The notes beneath the pieces were generated by a model, which did no database searches, was not told where the DNA came from, and worked only from the letters and a program-made list of their open reading frames with translations. From the NCBI GenBank assembly GCA_024231955.1, contig JAAEPZ010000819.1, positions 1 to 47,541 of the forward strand: a DNA stretch of 47,541 nt. The letters run 5' to 3'. Positions 8,075 through 16,206 of this stretch are shown here, in pieces (within the stretch, counting starts at the first letter, position 1; each line of letters begins with the position of its first letter). The position numbers and the translations under genes are program-made. Origin of the DNA: a bacterium (GTDB taxonomy: Bacteria > Krumholzibacteriota > Krumholzibacteriia > JACNKJ01).

Positions 8075-9004
8075 ATGCCTACTCCGCAAAACATCGCAAC
8101 CAAGTTGAGGGACGCGGATGCTCGCTTCCTCAAGTCTTTCATCGAGGAAGACAAGACCGACATCTTCGCCGGGGCGACACTGAAGATGAACAAGCCCGAG
8201 GGCTACGTGATCTTCCCGGTGATGACTCGTAACCCCACGTTCAAGAAGCTGTTGGACGAGCACGCTCCCGAAGGTCTGGATGCGAAGAATGTCACCATCA
8301 GCACCGATGAATACGTCAACGCGGTCGAGATTCCGCGCAAGGCGTTGGAGAACTCCAAGGCCACTATTGGTCAGGAGTTCATGGCTCCGATCATGGGGAT
8401 GGCAGCGGACGCAATCGGTTTGCGGATGCAGATGCTCACCACGTTAGTCGAGGCTAATGGTAACGACATTCTCGAAGCCGCGTTCTTCGGGACCGCGCAA
8501 GCGATCTTCAACTCCGATCACACGGTTACCAATCTGGTGACCGCGACCGGGCAGGACGCTGCCTCGATCAAAACCGACTACGATTCCTTCCGCAGCGTGA
8601 TGATGACACAGCGCAACTCCGGTGGTCGCCTGTACCACGGGGCATCGGGTCGGACGAAGCCAATCATCATCATGCATCCCGAAGAACTCACTTCGGTGAT
8701 GGAAGACGTTTTCCAGGTCAAAACCTTGGCTGCTGGAGGTGCCAACAAGTACGCCAGCATGAATGTCGACTTGCGGTGCAACCCCTTACTCAGCTCGGCA
8801 ACTGGCTGGTATCCGATCATCAAGGGTGCGTCGTATCCGCCATTGGTTGTGGTCGATGAAGGCAACCCCACCACCGCGAACAACGCCGGTTCCGGCGATT
8901 CGGTCGAACGGGATGTCCAGCTGCGCTCGGTGTACACCTACAGCGCCAACTACAAAGTCAACGTGGCCTTCGGGTCTCGTTTCAACATGTTTAAGGTTGC
9001 GTAA
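8075..9004 (+). CDS. Major capsid protein, Mu gpT-like (HK97 fold)
   Basis: A 309-residue protein with the order of segments expected of Mu gpT-like major head subunits. It has an N-terminal helix (ADARFLKSFIEEDK), a beta-rich stretch with NVTISTDEYVNAVEIPRKAL, the helix AADAIGLRMQMLTTLVEANG, and the EAAFFGTAQAIFNSDHTV region. The latter matches the family's F-F-x-T/S-x-H/D pattern. It ends in a beta-strand C-terminus (RSVYTYSANYKVNVAFGSRF). It forms the icosahedral shell. Codon use is strongly biased to C-ending codons, as expected of an abundant protein. The last 22 bases of the gene and its stop region are tandemly duplicated (8987-9030). Confidence 0.8.
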   Translation: MPTPQNIATKLRDADARFLKSFIEEDKTDIFAGATLKMNKPEGYVIFPVMTRNPTFKKLLDEHAPEGLDAKNVTISTDEYVNAVEIPRKALENSKATIGQEFMAPIMGMAADAIGLRMQMLTTLVEANGNDILEAAFFGTAQAIFNSDHTVTNLVTATGQDAASIKTDYDSFRSVMMTQRNSGGRLYHGASGRTKPIIIMHPEELTSVMEDVFQVKTLAAGGANKYASMNVDLRCNPLLSSATGWYPIIKGASYPPLVVVDEGNPTTANNAGSGDSVERDVQLRSVYTYSANYKVNVAFGSRFNMFKVA

Positions 9005-9030
9005 CGGAATGTTTAAGGTTGCGTAACGGA
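8987..9030. repeat. 22-bp perfect tandem duplication at the capsid gene stop
   Basis: The 22-base unit starting ATGTTTAAGGTTGCGTAACG (8987-9008) is repeated exactly at 9009-9030. It contains the last five capsid codons (M-F-K-V-A), the TAA stop and five more bases, so a mini-frame with its own ATG and TAA follows the real stop. Confidence 0.95.
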
Positions 9031-9072
9031 CGCCGCAACCCTTTCACCCCCAACTCTAGCTGAGGTATAATC

Positions 9073-9477
9073 ATGACAGAACGGACAATCACACTCGCCG
9101 ATAAACTTATGTGGGATAAGGAACGGGCCGAGGACCCCGACGAGGACAAGGACGTTCCGCGGAGGGTGCTCGCCCGTGTCTATCCCGCAACCTTGAACTC
9201 CGGCGATGTTGTCAAACCTCCCAACTTCTCGCCCACGGTATTTGCCATTGCTATTCAAGATGGCAAAGAGTACACTGAGTTTACTCGGTGTCTCGGTAAA
9301 ACGCTCAAGGCGAGGAAGTGGAAGGATTCGCGGATATCACGCTTACACAAGCGTCGTGGTCCGTATTTCGAGCACATGTCGGCTACCAAGGCGGTGTGTG
9401 ATCAGCTCGAAAAGGAAGCGATGGCGGAGTACGAAAGCGACTCCAAAGTTATTGAACTTGTTGAGGTCCGCGCATAA
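9073..9477 (+). CDS. Hypothetical head-region protein
   Basis: A 134-residue protein directly after the capsid gene, with a GAGG ribosome site upstream. It begins with an acidic segment (DKERAEDPDEDKDVPRR). The middle has a mixed alpha/beta pattern, and a basic stretch follows (KTLKARKWKDSRISRLHKRRG). No family recognised. Position downstream of the capsid gene would suit a head-completion or assembly factor, but nothing in the sequence proves it. Confidence 0.55.
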   Translation: MTERTITLADKLMWDKERAEDPDEDKDVPRRVLARVYPATLNSGDVVKPPNFSPTVFAIAIQDGKEYTEFTRCLGKTLKARKWKDSRISRLHKRRGPYFEHMSATKAVCDQLEKEAMAEYESDSKVIELVEVRA

Positions 9478-9491
9478 CAGGATAGCGTACT

Positions 9492-10910
9492 ATGGCCGTA
9501 AAATCCAAAGCTCAGGTTCTTGCACTCCTCCAGGAGACGGTTGAACTGCTTGACGACACCCGCACCTACATGGCCGGGGAGTTCACCACTAACTTGGAGG
9601 CGGTGAACACCGCTATCGACGGCGGGGACACCGAACCCGAAGATCAGAATCAAGTGGATGCCGTGGAAGGAGTACGCGAGGCAGGCGAAGGCCTAATGGC
9701 CGCTATCCGCTTGCTTTTCAAAGCCATCGTTCCCACACTGGGTCGGTACGCGAGCAGTCCGGATCTCTTTTCCGAACCCATCAACATCGCGGCATTTTCT
9801 GATAAGCTCGACTCTGATTCGGAGGCTGTGCTGTCGGCCAATTATAGCAAGTTCACTTCGTTCACCATGTCAGGTTCGGGTAACGGCGCAGACGGGGGTA
9901 CGGTGTTTGTGCACAACACCGATCCTGATGGGATCCAGGCTGACATTTCGGCAGTCGAGACTCTGACGCTGAAATGCACCAAAGACGAATCCCATTCGGG
10001 AATCGTATCGGGTGCGGAAGAGTGGACTCTTGAAGGTGGAGCCGAAGCCGATCACTCCTGGCTGTGGCCGGGTGGGTCGGGTCGTTCGGGTGGGGGGCAA
10101 CATCGAGATGCCGATCTCAGCGCGCTCAACTACACCACCAACCGTTTCCATCCTGCTCAACCCGTGCTTCTGGTTGGTGGGACGTTGCAGTGTACCAGCG
10201 CCAGCGCGAACCGCAACAACAAGGTACTCAACGGTGGGTTTACACGTTCATTCGGAAGTGGCACCACCGATAAGATAAACGATTGGACCCTGTCCGGTGA
10301 CCATGCTCTCGTGCTTGCCGAAGAAACAGTGGTGATGCGTGGCGACCAATGTGCCGTCATCACGGCCGGTGCCAACGGTGACGAGACGACTGTAACCTTT
10401 ACCCAAACACTACTCACCCGAGTCCACTCTGGGGTGGCGTATGGTCTACAGGGTTGGGGCCGGATTGGGGCGAACATTGACGATGCCGCCGGTGGGTCCA
10501 TCACCCTCAAAATCAAAGATGCTGACACTGATCATCTTACCTTAACCATTGCCAATGTCGGTGCGTGGACCGACGATACCTGGACCAAGTTCGCAACGGC
10601 GAGTAACACAGTGATCATCCCGGCCAGTGCTAAGGATTTGTCGGTCGAGATTGTCGTCACCGATCTGCAGCATGACGGCACACTGGACTACCTGTATCTC
10701 GATGAGATCCAGATCGTGGAACTCAAACGCACGGATGGTGGACGCGCCATTGGTATCGCAGCCGGATCCGTGGACTGGAGCTTGGATAGTAAAGGAACCG
10801 GCGCTACGACAGGAGGGACCACTGGCAAGATTCAACAGGCCTTTGTCGAGTGTTGCGATACGTATATTAAACACGCCGGCTCAGCGGTGTACTGGAGCGA
10901 TCCTGCATGA
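9492..10910 (+). CDS. Virion structural protein, carbohydrate-binding-module-like
   Basis: A 472-residue protein. Residues 1-85 are helical and acidic. The rest is Thr/Gly/Asp-rich beta sequence. About residues 245-415 (KVLNGGFTRSFGSG, INDWTLSGDHALV, through TLDYLYLDEIQIVEL) follow the pattern of a jelly-roll carbohydrate-binding module: a start N-G-G/N-F, a W-x-L/x-G strand, and an end in Y-L/F-D-E-I-x-I/V. Such domains on phage heads or tails bind host or environmental glycans. It overlaps the next gene by 4 bases (ATGA). Exact virion location is unknown. Confidence 0.55.
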   Translation: MAVKSKAQVLALLQETVELLDDTRTYMAGEFTTNLEAVNTAIDGGDTEPEDQNQVDAVEGVREAGEGLMAAIRLLFKAIVPTLGRYASSPDLFSEPINIAAFSDKLDSDSEAVLSANYSKFTSFTMSGSGNGADGGTVFVHNTDPDGIQADISAVETLTLKCTKDESHSGIVSGAEEWTLEGGAEADHSWLWPGGSGRSGGGQHRDADLSALNYTTNRFHPAQPVLLVGGTLQCTSASANRNNKVLNGGFTRSFGSGTTDKINDWTLSGDHALVLAEETVVMRGDQCAVITAGANGDETTVTFTQTLLTRVHSGVAYGLQGWGRIGANIDDAAGGSITLKIKDADTDHLTLTIANVGAWTDDTWTKFATASNTVIIPASAKDLSVEIVVTDLQHDGTLDYLYLDEIQIVELKRTDGGRAIGIAAGSVDWSLDSKGTGATTGGTTGKIQQAFVECCDTYIKHAGSAVYWSDPA

Positions 10911-11353
10911 CAGCTTTGTCCGATCTCACTACTGCGATTGTCACAAAATGGCGCACGCTGGTTGCCGACCAAACGGTCGAGGACCTCTCCCGTCAACGTG
11001 ACGCAACCACTTCGGAGAACACCACGCTCACCGAGGAGGCTGCAGAAACTGCAGCAACTGAGATTCTCGCCGAATTGCCTGGCATGACTTCTGCGGACGA
11101 CGACTATCAGGCTTGCGTATCAATCGGCACCCGTATTATGACCCAGGACATGAAATCCGAGTGGACCATGATAGGTGGGACCGATCCTCAGCAACGAGTG
11201 GACCGCGCAAGGAATATGTTGAAGTCTCTATCGAGGCACCGAGTATTCGAGGCAACCGCACCGGTCGCCACCGATCTTGATATGTCTCGTTTGGACAAAA
11301 ACTTCCCAACGCATGATGATTGGGACAGTGGGGATGACGATGCCGTTACATGA
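10907..11353 (+). CDS. Putative head-tail connector/adaptor
   Basis: A 148-residue, mainly helical acidic protein whose start overlaps the previous stop (ATGA). It lies just before a Mu gpG/HK97 gp10-type gene and the tail tube gene, where phages code the head-tail adaptor. Similarity to known adaptor families is weak by eye, so the call rests on position and helical content. Residues about 105-113 (SRHRVFEA) are coded by an exact copy of the dispersed motif at 11235-11247. The 3' end overlaps the next gene by 20 bases. Confidence 0.45.
   Translation: MTALSDLTTAIVTKWRTLVADQTVEDLSRQRDATTSENTTLTEEAAETAATEILAELPGMTSADDDYQACVSIGTRIMTQDMKSEWTMIGGTDPQQRVDRARNMLKSLSRHRVFEATAPVATDLDMSRLDKNFPTHDDWDSGDDDAVT
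11235..11247 (+). repeat. Dispersed 13-bp motif (exact)
   Basis: GGCACCGAGTATT inside the connector candidate, read in another frame as R-H-R-V-F-E. Confidence 0.9.
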
Positions 11354-11813
11354 ACGTCTTGGAGTTAAGATCGGTGCCTATGTTGACGGCGCAGGTCTCT
11401 CCGATGCGATCAACTCGGAGAACCTGAGAGTCGCCGGCGAAGCCGTTGGGATGATGCAAGTGAGTCGTCTCAAGGGTGCATTCCAAGCAGGCGGTCACCA
11501 TAACCACGGAGGAGAAGCATGGACGCCACTCGCACTGAAAACGATGCGTGCCAAAACCCGGGCAGGGAAAGAACGAATGCTGGTATGGACCGGACGTCTT
11601 GCCGGTTCCATTCAACATGCCGTGTCGAGTACACCAACTGTCCTGACTGTTACCGTCTTCACCGACACCCCTTACGCCATATTCCACCAATATGGCGCGG
11701 AACACCTACCCGCTCGGCCCATATTGTTATTCACTGATAGTGATATTGAGTCAATTGTTCGGCAACTCCTTGTGTTTTTGGAACGGCAGGTAAACGGAGA
11801 CGGGGGACCCTGA
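11334..11813 (+). CDS. Tail completion / neck protein, Mu gpG-HK97 gp10-like
   Basis: A 159-residue protein. I chose ATG 11334 (MTMPLHERLG) since earlier codons lie inside the upstream gene. The core carries the hallmarks of the gpG/gp10 tail-completion families: G-x-AWTPLALKTMRAKTR, then LVWTGRLAGSIQHAV, a beta strand, and PYAIFHQYGAEHLPARPILLF. Conserved in these families are the L-x-x-TG-x-L-x-S segment, the Y-A-x-x-H-x-x-G segment and the PARP motif. It probably joins tail and head and stops tail growth. It overlaps the tail tube start by 3 bases (TGATG). Confidence 0.75.
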   Translation: MTMPLHERLGVKIGAYVDGAGLSDAINSENLRVAGEAVGMMQVSRLKGAFQAGGHHNHGGEAWTPLALKTMRAKTRAGKERMLVWTGRLAGSIQHAVSSTPTVLTVTVFTDTPYAIFHQYGAEHLPARPILLFTDSDIESIVRQLLVFLERQVNGDGGP

Positions 11814-12748
11814 TGGGCCATGAAGACATATACCCAGCACCTGCCGCCGTGAAGGTTGACGGTACCGACCTAGGCAAGAAGCTGTCGGTCACGCTGGCGT
11901 CGATCTCCGATGATTTCGAGTTGCTGACGAAAATGGATACCGGCCGGTTCTGGACTCAGGCACGATTCCTCGGTTCCAATCTCGTTCTCAATGTCAACCT
12001 TGCGGAGGCGACAGCAGCAGTGGCTGCGAAGATCTGGCCAGGACGGTACGCGGGTGGGGTTATGAACTCGCGGTCGTCCACACTCCTCGGTCGCACGGTG
12101 CCAACATGGTTGCAGTCGTGGTCGTTGGTGCCGACAACGACGGGACACCCGGCTCTTACACTTCCTGCGGGTCTGGTTCTTAGCGTGGGCCCATACGCCT
12201 GGGACGAACAGGCTAAGCATCAGGAAGCATGCACAGTTACGGTCGCTGCTCTGTATGATGAGGCAACGGGGGAATCATGGTATCGCACCGAAGGGACGGG
12301 TCCGACGACAACCGATGAGAAAACGGTTCTAGCTCTCTTGCAGCAGATCCACACACGGATGGAGGCGTTGCAGGTCGGGGGAACAACCCTCTCGCAGGTG
12401 AGACATGTCCCGCGTTTGGACCTGGAGAATTTCTTACGGGTACCTCGTTTCCCGGCTGCTCTTATATTCGACGCTGGGGGGACCTATCACAAGAATACGC
12501 CGGAGCTGCGGCAGGGTTCGGTCCACGTAGCGATTGTCGATTATGTGCCCCGTGACCACGACGGTCAGGCTGCATTGGAATCGGTCGAGGCGTGGGCTGA
12601 TGGGACAGTCGATCTACTTGGGTATTCACAAGCTGATGCGATGTGGTTAGCTGCCGATTCCGAAGTGTCCTCGGCATCCGTGAATGATGGTCTTGTGGTC
12701 TATAAGGTGATGTCTTTCGGGCACGTTCTCAGGAGAACCACATCGTGA
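11813..12748 (+). CDS. Tail tube protein fused to a tail terminator-like domain
   Basis: A 311-residue protein. The N-terminal half (about 8-160) has the tail tube pattern: VKVDGTDLGKKLSVTLASI, then alternating strands, then VTVAALYDEATGESW. The C-terminal half (about 165-311) starts with the helix EKTVLALLQQIHTRMEAL. It continues with strand-helix alternation (FPAALIFDAGG, SVHVAIVDYVP, ALESVEAWADGTVDLL) like Mu gp37/lambda gpU-type terminators, which cap the finished tube. In most phages these are two genes. Here no stop or frameshift separates them. No tail sheath gene follows, so the tail is non-contractile. Confidence 0.55.
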   Translation: MGHEDIYPAPAAVKVDGTDLGKKLSVTLASISDDFELLTKMDTGRFWTQARFLGSNLVLNVNLAEATAAVAAKIWPGRYAGGVMNSRSSTLLGRTVPTWLQSWSLVPTTTGHPALTLPAGLVLSVGPYAWDEQAKHQEACTVTVAALYDEATGESWYRTEGTGPTTTDEKTVLALLQQIHTRMEALQVGGTTLSQVRHVPRLDLENFLRVPRFPAALIFDAGGTYHKNTPELRQGSVHVAIVDYVPRDHDGQAALESVEAWADGTVDLLGYSQADAMWLAADSEVSSASVNDGLVVYKVMSFGHVLRRTTS

Positions 12749-13707
12749 TACGTCCACGTGAAGATTTCAAACGGCACACCGGCATTCCGGTACGTCAGTC
12801 GTTCCAACAGCTTAAACGCTGGGTCACGTTGGAGAATGGTAACCACGTGCAGATTGATGGCGATGGGAAGATTGTCAAGGGGTTCGGCAAAGGTAAGCAC
12901 ATCAAGGATATTGGTAAAGAATACTCGGTGGGCAAGAAGAAGCAGAAGCCCAAGATCGTCCGGCAGGATCCCAAGCGTCGTGATGTGCGCGGAATTGGTG
13001 AGGCCATCAAGGAGGGTCACCAGATCGCCAAACACGAGATCGAGGGCGGTGAGGTGTCGGTACGTCGTGACGAGGGCGCGGGTGCCGCTATCGCCAAGGC
13101 CCTGGAGACGATACGTGACGAAGGTGCGCTACCTGCAGCGAAAGAGATGGCAGGGAACGTCCTCGAAAAGGTCTCGGGCTTCGCCACCAAAAAAGCTCAG
13201 TCGCTCATTGACTCAGGTTATCCCAAAGCCGTGGCGTGGGGAATTGCTGCAGGATCTGCGGTGATGGGTGCCACACCCGTCTCGGCAACCACCGCCGGTG
13301 TGGGTGCAGGTGTCTTACCTGCGTTGTTCGCACTACCGGGTTGGGGTGCGGTTGAAGGGGCGACTGCTCCTACCCTAATGAATGGAATTGCGAAAGGGGC
13401 TGGCAAGGCGCGAGATGGGGTCAAAGCTATTATGGCAGCACGACGAGAAAACAAGCGCGAGAAGGAGATTCGCCGAGAACGCGAGCAGCAACGACGTGGT
13501 GCTTCAGCTCGGCCGATTTCGCCGATGCTCCATCTTGTCGAGGAAAATCATACGGCCGATGCCGATGCCCTTACTGCAGCCGTGAAGGGGATGTCCGAAA
13601 AGGCGTCAATCGAGTTTATCGGCGCGGTGACTGAGGCTATGGCGCAAGGCGCTGATGGGATGGAGGACGCCATCACCATTGCGAAGGAAGTGACGAATGC
13701 CGGATGA
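12745..13707 (+). CDS. Tail-region protein with RWITIG-type module and hydrophobic segment
   Basis: A 320-residue protein from GTG 12745, overlapping the previous stop (GTGA). Residues about 18-55 form one of the four RWITIG-type modules of this genome (RQSFQQLKRWVTLENGNHVQ, ID, then KGFGKGKHIKDIGK). The middle (about 155-225) is hydrophobic and Ala/Gly/Pro-rich. A charged helix with EKEIRREREQQRR follows. Lying between tail tube and tape-measure-like genes, it takes the place usually held by tail assembly chaperones, but its sequence is not chaperone-like. A membrane-active or injected virion protein is possible. A partial motif copy lies at 12920-12930. Confidence 0.5.
   Translation: MIRPREDFKRHTGIPVRQSFQQLKRWVTLENGNHVQIDGDGKIVKGFGKGKHIKDIGKEYSVGKKKQKPKIVRQDPKRRDVRGIGEAIKEGHQIAKHEIEGGEVSVRRDEGAGAAIAKALETIRDEGALPAAKEMAGNVLEKVSGFATKKAQSLIDSGYPKAVAWGIAAGSAVMGATPVSATTAGVGAGVLPALFALPGWGAVEGATAPTLMNGIAKGAGKARDGVKAIMAARRENKREKEIRREREQQRRGASARPISPMLHLVEENHTADADALTAAVKGMSEKASIEFIGAVTEAMAQGADGMEDAITIAKEVTNAG
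12920..12930 (-). repeat. Dispersed motif, 11-bp core only
   Basis: Minus-strand CACCGAGTATT inside the tail-region gene at 12745; the two leading G are replaced by C. Confidence 0.6.
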
Positions 13708-14884
13708 AAGGTCAGTTGAGGTACCGCTGGAAATTGACGCCAAGGAGGCGCAAGCGATACTGTCTGTCCTGGAAGAGCGTGCGAGACGGCTCGCGGAAAT
13801 GGTTGCCTCGAATCGTGTACCGCCGGCGGGTGAGATCTCCGCGCTGAAGGAAGAGATGGAAGGTCTCGGGATGCGTATCACCGATCCCGAACTCGGCGGT
13901 GCGCGAGGCCGTATCCTTCGGTCGATGGAGCAAGCCACCAATAACGACCGACTCCGTGGTGTTCTCGCTCATGGAGTGCGCGCTGCTCAGGACAAGACGA
14001 TTCTTGCTAAGGATCGGGCCGTTGAACTCCTCCAACAGCTGGAAGCAGTCAAGCGCGAAGGTCTCGTTGAACCGCCACCCAAGATCCCAGACTTTCATGT
14101 CGGTCGGCGATTCATGCCTCCGGGATTCGTTGCCCGTCGTCAGCGTTCCGTTCGGACGCCCATAGCAACTCGACTGGCCGCGAGACAGGGTGCGGCGCAA
14201 AGCGCCATCAAACGGGGCGCTAAACGAGTTGCAGCCGCCGTCACGCCGAGTGCCGCAACGATGGGAATGGGTGGCTCCGCTACTGGTCGGATAATGATGG
14301 CCGGTCGACAGATGCTAATGTCTTCTGGCGGTGTAGCAGCCATCGGTGGGACCATTGGCATCGTCCTAGCAGATCAGTTGTTGAAGGCCCTTCAAGGTAG
14401 CTCCTACGAACGTTTAGAGGCCATTAAGGAGTACGGATACGAAGGGGCTCTGCATCAGGAAATCACCGAGGGATGGGACTCGCTTAAAGACACCGTGACC
14501 TCGGCCATGTACGGATTCTCGGACTTCTTTGGTGATATAGGGCACCGAGTATTGGCGTTGAACTCCGAGTTGGTCGGTCACCTGTCAGGTAAAATTGAGG
14601 AAGCGCAAGGTGAGATTGCCGAACAAGAGTTCTTAATGAATCGGGACGAGCTGTTGGCAACGGCCACCTCACCTGAGACTCGCCGATCCATTGAGGCGCG
14701 GACCCAGGCGATTGCTCAATCACTCACTCGATCCGGTCGGTTTGAATCGTTAGCAGAGACCCGCCGCGCCGCAGCGGACCTCGTGCGTGACCGTCGGTTC
14801 CGGAACATACTACGTGAGCACGAGGTTCCGGATACCGATGCCAATCTATCTCGGTTGCGTCATCTTGCTAGTCAGGGAGATTGA
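13697..14884 (+). CDS. Putative tape measure protein (short)
   Basis: A 395-residue protein, helical for most of its length, with a hydrophobic segment at about 205-232 (LMSSGGVAAIGGTIGIVLAD) as tape measures usually have. Its place directly after the tube and before the distal tail genes is where the tape measure is coded. If it is the tape measure, the tail would be short, since tube length scales with tape length. The upstream 320-residue protein could contribute as well. The gene starts inside the previous one (11-base overlap). It holds an exact motif copy at 14541-14553, read as GHRVLA. Confidence 0.5.
   Translation: MPDERSVEVPLEIDAKEAQAILSVLEERARRLAEMVASNRVPPAGEISALKEEMEGLGMRITDPELGGARGRILRSMEQATNNDRLRGVLAHGVRAAQDKTILAKDRAVELLQQLEAVKREGLVEPPPKIPDFHVGRRFMPPGFVARRQRSVRTPIATRLAARQGAAQSAIKRGAKRVAAAVTPSAATMGMGGSATGRIMMAGRQMLMSSGGVAAIGGTIGIVLADQLLKALQGSSYERLEAIKEYGYEGALHQEITEGWDSLKDTVTSAMYGFSDFFGDIGHRVLALNSELVGHLSGKIEEAQGEIAEQEFLMNRDELLATATSPETRRSIEARTQAIAQSLTRSGRFESLAETRRAAADLVRDRRFRNILREHEVPDTDANLSRLRHLASQGD
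14541..14553 (+). repeat. Dispersed 13-bp motif (exact)
   Basis: GGCACCGAGTATT inside the tape measure candidate, read G-H-R-V-L-A. Confidence 0.9.
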
Positions 14885-14889
14885 GTGGC

Positions 14890-16206
14890 ATGGCAATTCA
14901 GGCAACGGTTAATGGAACGACTCTCGATAATGATGGGACCCGAACCATCCAAGGTGAGATTTCCGACACCAACAATCTTCAAGGGCAGAGGGTGATCATC
15001 GTTCCGTTCTCGATTCAAGAGGACACCGAAGGGGCCTTTGCGACCGCTTATCAGTTAGCACAGACGACATTTGCAACGCGTAACAAGACCGTGGTCATCA
15101 CTCCACACATAGGCACGCTCGATCCCGATGGAGGTACCTATAACGAGATGATCACTGCCGTCATGGATGACCCATCTCATGCTAAAACTACCGTCTCTAT
15201 ACATCTCCTGCTCGTTATCGTGGCCGTTCGTACTGATCCTCTCCCATCAGCGGTCACAGGGGTCACTGGATTGGAGGAGCTTAATATCACAGATCACTAC
15301 ACAGCTGCCGGACGACGGTCCCGTACCGTTTCTGGGTCCTATGTGAAGACCACAGGCAAGACTGCCAAGGAAAACTATGACGACGGTCTCGCAACGATCC
15401 TGACTGACTATTGCCTCACTGATAACGACGGGTCGTGGAATGTCACCAGCGAGATGGTGTTGGTTGGGGATCATCAATCTGACCTTGATGGTGAGGCCCG
15501 TCGGTATGATTTCGTCCTAGAGAGTGAGCAACGTCTAGAGGCATGGGCGAATACAGACACAGCAGTTCGCGACGCCCACATCTCGATGAACTCTTACCAG
15601 CATCCTGACTGGCCTGAGGAGTTAGGCGATCCGCCAACGGTCATCGAGGTGTCGGGTGCCGTGAACCTGGACCTTACTGAGCAGCCCGGTGATCTCACCG
15701 CTCAGTGGGATGCGACCGTGCGCGACGATGTCGAGACCATACTTGCCGACGAGTTCGACTCCGCGACGCTCAAGAGTTATTCACTGTCCTCGAATCCCGA
15801 TGCTGGTTCGCTGACTTTCCGGGCAACCTATTGGTCAACTGAAATTACCGTCATCGCTTATTCGCGTATCACCAAGATTGATGACGTACCCGATCAGGCG
15901 GTGTCCGGCACACAAGACGGCAAGCACTATGTTCAGACGGCACCCACTTCACCTAATCGAACTCAGACGGTAACGGTGTCGAGGGTTGGTGTTGGTATCG
16001 TCGATATCACGCCGCCCACACCCATCCCTACGCTGCCTGGACGAACATGCTGGTATGCAGGACTCCACTACACTCATACGGCTCCTAGGACGGACGGCGA
16101 GATCACGGATCTCCGGTCACAGCAGTGGTCGGGATCGTGGATGGAGATTATCGTCGAGAATCGTGAGCCGCCTCAGATTCCAGTGTTTACGGAGGTGGCG
16201 TCCTAA
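14890..16206 (+). CDS. Putative distal tail protein
   Basis: A 438-residue beta-rich protein. ATG 14890 is favoured over TTG 14881 because of its spacing from AGGGAG at about 14874. The sequence alternates short strands with Thr/Asp-rich turns (VIIVPFSIQEDTEG, TVSGSYVKTTGKT) and has no membrane segment. It follows the tape measure candidate and precedes a large hub-like protein, which suits a distal tail or baseplate component. No specific family recognised. Confidence 0.5.
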   Translation: MAIQATVNGTTLDNDGTRTIQGEISDTNNLQGQRVIIVPFSIQEDTEGAFATAYQLAQTTFATRNKTVVITPHIGTLDPDGGTYNEMITAVMDDPSHAKTTVSIHLLLVIVAVRTDPLPSAVTGVTGLEELNITDHYTAAGRRSRTVSGSYVKTTGKTAKENYDDGLATILTDYCLTDNDGSWNVTSEMVLVGDHQSDLDGEARRYDFVLESEQRLEAWANTDTAVRDAHISMNSYQHPDWPEELGDPPTVIEVSGAVNLDLTEQPGDLTAQWDATVRDDVETILADEFDSATLKSYSLSSNPDAGSLTFRATYWSTEITVIAYSRITKIDDVPDQAVSGTQDGKHYVQTAPTSPNRTQTVTVSRVGVGIVDITPPTPIPTLPGRTCWYAGLHYTHTAPRTDGEITDLRSQQWSGSWMEIIVENREPPQIPVFTEVAS

